Origin: Sipunculus nudus
Taxonomy: Eukaryota; Annelida; Sipuncula; Golfingiida; Sipunculidae
Length of the DNA: 64,000 bases
Assembly (NCBI GenBank): GCA_026874595.1
Contig: CM049313.1
Coordinates: 41,322,659-41,386,658, forward strand
Reading direction: 5' to 3'
Shown here in pieces: positions 57,626-64,000 of the stretch. The notes under the pieces were generated by a model, which had not been told where the DNA came from, made no database searches, and was given only the letters and a program-made list of their open reading frames with translations. A program made the position numbers and the translations under genes. How positions within the stretch are numbered: the first letter of the stretch is position 1; each line of letters opens with the position of its first letter.

Positions 57626-59325
57626 GAATGCTTATATTGTGATTTTCCCTGCTTAATTATTATTATCAACATATTATACTTGAATTGTATATAGGTGTGT
57701 GTGTGTATTTTTTAGGTAAATCAATTCAGTTAATAATCGTGGCAATCATTAGAATTAGAAAGTGTATGAAAGCGTACTAGAATTTTTATAAACAGGTCCA
57801 AAATAAATTGATTTTAAAACACAAACCCTTAGTGATGTCACCTTGGTATATCTCGTGTTACGATATAACGACAGGATGACAGCAGCACCGAGATCAAGGA
57901 GGGGCCCTGGTGAGGACGTGGTCCTGATAAGATGATGATACTCTTATAATAACAAGAGAATAATGGACGCACTGATAAGATATACCGACTAAGTGAGATA
58001 GAATAGGCAGCATATTTAAATGACCAACATTACTATCGCATTGCTAAATATAACGGAAACAACAAGTTTGTAACAACCATTCGCACGGGATATTTTTATG
58101 TCTTTGCAATTTTGTTACTGGAATTTATAATCATAGGTACATCTCCTTGCATGATTCATTACAGAAAATAGTGAATTATCTGGGATAAACCTTATAAACA
58201 GCAAGACCGCGAAGTGAACCAATATGAGTGTACGTTAATCACCAATAGGTTCTACAATACCATAATATATATAATACTTTTAACATGTTGAGGTAACCGC
58301 CTCTATTTTTAATGCGGACTTATTTTAGTAACACTCATGCACTTTGCTGTTATTTTCCTTACATTTATCAGCGCATATATAAGTGCAGTACAGACGAGAG
58401 TCATTCCATGGTATGAGGACCTCCTTTGTTTAGGAGAGAATAGCTGACCTTTGATGCAATTATCGGGTTGGTTAACCATGATACACATTTCTCTTGGCTT
58501 GGGTTCATTTTCTTAAGCTTGACCAATGTTTGGTCAAAATCCTCTAAATTCTTCACACATGTATTAAGATATGAATGAAAAAACAAATCAGAATTCGGTA
58601 TTATATAGTAGTGAAGTTGAAAGTGTCTAAATGTTAAAAGTAGCGAACAGTGTACTTAGGCATATTTGAAAAAAATATTTTAGTATTTAAATAGGCTTAA
58701 ATAGGGAAATACATAGATATGCCTTCGTGTATTTCACATTTTCATCTTCTTACAAAACAAATGTTTTTGATGAGTCATCAAAATTGAGTATTCATAAAAA
58801 ATTGAAGTTTGACCATGAACAAGGTCATGTTTTATTAAAGCAGATAAGATCTACTGATGTCATGCAAGTACATCCGTATACGGTCATGGGACATTCCTCG
58901 TGTGTGTGTGATAAACAGTCATGTGGGCTGTCACATGACCGGAAAACGTGCACATCACCATTTTCCCGTCTCATGATCATGCAGACGATGGAAAAAAAAC
59001 TAAAAAAACGTTTGTATATAACGACTGCAAAAACACTCTGCATGTACTGTGACTTTATATTTGTTTATTAACGTAAGTGGAACAAATGAAATGACTTAGC
59101 TAGTCTCTATGTATACATGCACCGACAATTCATATGGTCGACTGACATACTATGTCATACTCTTCTGGTAAGAGATGAGACATGTAACGCGCATGATACA
59201 TTAAGATACATACAGGTACGGACAGAGAGAGAGCATGTAATCAGCTGGGCTTTTGTATCTCAGAAACATCGAGATTCATAAAAAAGTATTATCGACAACA
59301 AAGAAAATGTTGTTGTTGTTAATAT

Positions 59326-59326
<1 letters not shown>
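57626..59326. other. Stretch without supportable gene
   Basis: AT-rich sequence with frames of 61-114 residues (58401-58586 minus, 58727-59071 plus) that show no domain or splice support. Confidence 0.5.
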
Positions 59327-59371
<45 letters not shown>

Positions 59372-59476
59372 AAATACAATTTAAACTTAAAAAGCATGAA
59401 AATATAGTCAAAAGCATTACATCATAAGACACTTAACCCCTCCAAGCATCTCTATCTCTCTCTCCCTCTCTCTCTC
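59327..59476. repeat. TA and CT microsatellites
   Basis: A TA run at 59327-59368 and a CT run at about 59450-59476, with unique sequence between. Confidence 0.95.
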
Positions 59477-60297
59477 GGTGTGAGTGCCTGCGTGCGTGCG
59501 TGATGATCATACTTAAAAGTTTACAGAAAAATAGAGGAAACGTGTTCCTGGTTTGACCTACGTGCACCTAAATTGGGGACTGACCCACGTGCAGTGACAT
59601 CAAAGTGTCTGTCTCCGTTTACCTGTCTGCTATAGGTGTCTGTATTATCTCGGCTACAATATGTCCCTGTATACCAACATGTTACGTCACCTTGACTTCT
59701 TATCTGGGTATTACAGTCAAGATTGCGACTGATCTAATTTCATTGTAAGGTTATGGTGTTCACATCCCGATTATCTGCCGGGATATAGCATCCCAAGTTG
59801 ACAGTGTCGACTGCACCTTCAAGGCTCAACATTATTTTAATTGAAAAACTAAAATAAATATGATATCATTCTCACTATGATGTGCTCCTTTGAACAAACT
59901 TATTAAAAAGAAATGGCGGACTCGGCCCATTTATAACAGTTTTTAAAAGTAGGCCTACAACCATATTTATCATCATATAATTATGATCAGTGAGAGCACA
60001 TATCCTGACATTCTGTGTAACTTTTACATTGCTTTGTGCTGAGTTAATGCTTACAAACGGTAAAGAAGCAGCCTTCGTCAGAGACTTCAACCTCATTTTA
60101 TTTATACAAGAAACATGTGTGCAATAAAAAAAGGTCTGTACAGTATTTATACAAGCATATGGAAGGCGCAGACTAAACATTATAAGCACACTGGAACATC
60201 GTGTTATAACTGGGAGTTTCACGCCGTTGCCGGTGTCGGCACCCGGGCACTGTATCAAGCACTATATATATACTGCAAGCACTGGAATCTACTTAAG

Positions 60298-60425
<128 letters not shown>

Positions 60426-61425
60426 GCGGCTTTGACGTGCGTGCGTTTTGCGAGATTCTGCCGAAATGGAAAGAGAAACTGTGATTTTCTTGTGGATTTT
60501 GAAAGGTGTAACTACATATAAGCGTTGTTTATCCTTCAGTTGAATGTTATTGTACGATCTCTTTCAAAAACGAAAACGATACTTGTGCCACCCTATTTAC
60601 ACACTCGCATACTCGTATATATGTACAACTTTCAACATTTATTTGTCTCTATATACCGCATGTTGTTAGACTATTTTCTTCTATACAAAGTATATACCCA
60701 TAGGTATCTAAAAGATGTTTTTCACTTATACAATTGTCATTTTACGTGACATTCAGAGCCCTTTCGATGCTAAGGAATGGATATATGTTTGTATAATATC
60801 TGATTGTTTAAATGTCCCTAAAAGGAAAATGCATGTAAATTTAAATTTCTCAGATAGGTCAAATAAAAAAAAATTAATTGTAGCATTAGTGGATCGGACT
60901 CCTGTTATAACACAGCTTTAATAGAAAAAGATGAGGGGGTTAATTAAGAGCTATGCATGTATATTTGTAGAACTTAAAGTTGTATATCTCCTTTGTCGAC
61001 AAGGTTTTGTTCCCGTAAACACACGTCAGCAGTACACCCGCACAGATAAACAACAATTATGTTGACGTGCCGGTACATTGTGTATACATGCAGGCACTGA
61101 TTTGATCAGAGAGAATAGATTTATGCGAGGTTTTGGCAGCAACTCCAGGAATATGTTTTTAACTGAAATGATTTCTGGACATTATCCGTGAAAACCTTCG
61201 GATAAGGGCGGGTTCTTAATCATGCATGTTAAATCCCTATTGTATAAACTCTCTACACAATAAAGGTGCATGCAAGTTATGGGTTACAAAAGGGCACACA
61301 TAGGGATTATTATATGCTCATATGTGCGGAATAGGCTTAATAATGACCAATACGAACTGGAATAATTGACTTCTTTGTTATCTGTTATTGTTCATTCACA
61401 TTTCACATAACCGATACATTTGCAT

Positions 61426-61485
61426 CACACACACACACACACATATATATATATAATATATATATATATATATTTCTATATATAT
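61426..61485. repeat. CA-TA compound microsatellite
   Basis: A CA run followed by interrupted TA. The stretches 60423-61425 and 61486-62452 show no supportable gene. Confidence 0.9.
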
Positions 61486-62452
61486 GAATTAAGGACGACA
61501 TACTTTACCTTGTGGTTATAAATGAAAACGATATTAAACAATGTAGTGATATAAAATGTACGATGCAGAGCGAAGGTCATGTTAAAAGTTGAGTATATAT
61601 AGTCCCATAGTGGGAAATTTTATTGTTTTTTATTGTTTGTAAAAATAGGATGTTTTATGAGGTCTGCGATTTATACGATTCTTGAGATCCTCAATATGAT
61701 TGTTATAAACTAATTCAAATGGATAAAAAATAACAATTATAACTGTTTAAAAGATCATTATGCATTTTCTGAGAAAAAGCAGCACAGATTCCATCTTGGT
61801 CAAGCAGTTTCAGGTTATGATTCTCGCAGCTGTTTTCGCGACCTGCCGGACGAGTCACGTGATTTAATATGATTACGTCATGACAGGCCAGGGAACACCC
61901 AATCAACATTCCTCAGGCCTTACGGGCTATAACGGTGTTTATCATACTTACTATTCAGTTGCACTCACCCGTATAGAAAACGTAATAAGGTCTTGTAATG
62001 GTGTCCCTGTCAGCTAAGGAAGGCGTAAACAAATTTAACGCTGTGTGTGGGCCTCCGGCCATTGAAAGGTTCGAGAGCGTCCTTGCTGATGATAGATTTA
62101 TGTATTTACATTTTGGTTTGGAGCGACATCGTACTTCTTGAATAACCTTGCCATCCACTTACGCCAGCGTGCAAGTGGTTCAGCGAAAACATACTGCCAT
62201 CGCTCTTTAACCAGCCAGGCTGGAAATGCTCATTCATATTCACACAGTCGTGTTGTGGCCGACATTCGTTTAATAAGAAGACAGCATAAAACCGTTTTCA
62301 CATATTTGCCGAAAATGTCACCGCTTCACTGCTACTTCCTTCGCCCATGACCCCACCTTTCAATAAATTTCAATGAAATCCAATGGGAAGTTTCTCAGTC
62401 ACAATATGGGTATAAGGCTTTGGGGTGGGGAGTGTATAACTTCGCAAGCGAA

Positions 62453-62460
62453 TGTGTGTT

Positions 62461-62499
<39 letters not shown>
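62453..62499. repeat. TG-AG compound microsatellite
   Basis: A TG run turning into about 14 AG units, like the one at 52612. Confidence 0.95.
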
Positions 62500-62504
<5 letters not shown>

Positions 62505-63182
62505 TGCCGCAGCTTTTTAGGAATAAGCTAGATCTTTACCTTTGAATTCCTTTGATGATGCAATAGCTCCACAGAGATGCTTAAAGGAGATTTAGGCCTA
62601 CATAGAGTCTGGAAACTATCCTACAATGCACATACACCTATTGGACACGTGGCTGTATTTATTTTCCCTATATAACATCTATAAAACATCTGAGGGTTGG
62701 GCCTCTTTTAAATTATTTTCAAAATAAATTCTGATATTACACTTTTTTTACCTAAGAATTTGTTATTTCTTCAGTCAAACTAGAACAAGAAAATGGGGGC
62801 ATGTGTATCTCCTTTTTTACCGTCCTGGCCCGAATGCATTGAAGCCCAATATACCCCTCCAAGAAGTCTCAAACAAGCATTTGGACAATATGTCTTTGAT
62901 ATGTCACAGATTACAAAAAAATACCAATACTGTCAATTTTATTGGAGAGTATTCTTAACATACTTAAAATTCAAACAGTGGGTTTTTTCACTACTCTCCT
63001 TCAGGTTGACCCCTGGTCATGTAAACAAATAGGACCACGTGATCTATTGTGTTGTCAGTGGCCGGAAGTGTTCCACTGAGTAGACAGAGAGGGAAGAGGT
63101 TTATAAAAATGATACTATTTATGTGCAGTTCTAATAATTTTCTTCTTCTATAGCTTACAAAAGGGGACATAATTTGACTATA

Positions 63183-63186
<4 letters not shown>

Positions 63187-63232
<46 letters not shown>

Positions 63233-63234
63233 TA
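63187..63234. repeat. TA microsatellite
   Basis: About 22 TA units with one CA change. Confidence 0.95.
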
Positions 63235-63298
63235 TTAACAATCTAGGTTATATATGTGAAAAATATAAAACTAATGTACATACGACTGAATTGATTCA

Positions 63299-63319
63299 AC
63301 GATGTTGCAAAGCAACATC
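63299..63319. repeat. Short perfect hairpin
   Basis: CGATGTTGC and GCAACATCG pair perfectly around AAA. There is no T tract after it and no visible gene beside it. Confidence 0.7.
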
Positions 63320-63548
63320 GCCAGAAACTCTAAAGAGGAGTGGGCTATAGGAAGCTTCGTGCTCGACTAAAGAAATGGCATCACCGATATTGCCAGTTTT
63401 AACATTGGTTTCATTGACATTTCATCTCTCAGCTTATAATTATACAGTTGAGTGATGTGATTTTACATTCAATAACCAATTGTTTTCTTCCTTTTTTTTT
63501 GACATTTCATTTATCTGATGCTGTACCTTCTTTGTACGAAATAAATAT

Positions 63549-63550
<2 letters not shown>

Positions 63551-63615
<65 letters not shown>
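63551..63615. repeat. TA microsatellite
   Basis: About 32 TA units. The last 385 bases of the window hold nothing else I can name. Confidence 0.95.
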
Positions 63616-63621
<6 letters not shown>

Positions 63622-64000
63622 CATTCTAACAAATAGTTGCGGCCTTTGATACTATGAATGCTAGCGAGGATAAGTTAATAAATTAAACTATATGCTAGGT
63701 TGATTGACCATTTATGATTCTGACTTAATTTATTCAGCAATGTTGAAGATTATGTGGTTAATCTGTAGCAAAATAAACTTCACATTGCCTGGTAATCAGT
63801 CGTGTACATTGCGTGATTTTTTATTATCTTTGGTGTTGCTAAGATGCTGTTTTCAAGGTTATCGTGATCCTGAAAGCCATGGTCGGATTTCCCGATGAAG
63901 ATCGTTATTGCTGGCATGGTCTATATTGATATGTTTGGTACATTTCACAAGGAAGGAAGTTCACCAGCTGACGGTAGATTTATCTTACGCTTCAGACCTG

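Noticed and set aside
58727-59071. 114-residue plus-strand frame
   Set aside because: No recognisable domain or splice context; overlapped by an equally open opposite frame.
62578-63040. TTAA-AGGAGATTTAGGCC as an end of a third TTAA element, with a 79-residue frame
   Set aside because: No matching opposite end was found and the end differs from the two confirmed sisters.

Overview
This is an AT-rich animal nuclear window with few genes. The features pointing to an animal are spliced genes with GT-AG introns, TATA/E-box promoters, tRNA-derived SINEs, LINE relics, TTAA-flanked and foldback-type DNA elements, and many TA, GA and pentanucleotide microsatellites. The repeat vocabulary (arrays of GACCTTTGACC, GGAC tracts ending in an AGCTCAG hairpin, the GGTGGCGCCACC palindrome) suggests a marine bivalve mollusc. 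That is an inference from general familiarity, not a search result. The window contains no operons, bacterial genes or CRISPR arrays.

The clearest genes are two tandem minus-strand paralogs, called gene A (27474-29886, 239 aa) and gene B (17507-21094, 245 aa). I assembled both by hand. Each has a short first exon coding a block of ten cysteines, then a phase-1 intron, then a long second exon. The second exon has a low-complexity middle, a PPPxY motif, a CPLC motif and a C-terminal RSLSC. The two proteins agree closely at their ends and hardly at all in the middle. Both carry a TATA-like box and an identical nine-base E-box upstream. I recognise no named family.

Two further exon candidates are weaker: a minus-strand last exon at 15925-16056 and a plus-strand last exon at 39984-40481 with a poly(A) signal.

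Most of the rest is mobile or repetitive. 0-4 kb, 5.9-6.3 kb, 14-15 kb, 23.5-25.3 kb and 30.4-31.5 kb hold copies of one composite repeat. It is built of 190-290 base units rich in nuclear-receptor-like half sites and ends in a GGAC tract and hairpin. 9.2 kb, 15.1 kb, 43.7 kb and 52.2 kb hold tRNA-derived SINE sequence. 13.1-13.6 kb and 38.7-39.6 kb hold decayed LINE reverse transcriptase. 33.7-35.4 kb holds a broken KRBA2-like integrase gene. Non-autonomous DNA elements lie at 20.5 kb (inside gene B's intron), 37.7 kb, 44.8 kb, 48.6 kb and 55.8-57.0 kb. Minisatellites lie at 35.6, 37.3 and 41.1 kb.

Regions not covered by these entries are AT-rich, with only short chance open frames.
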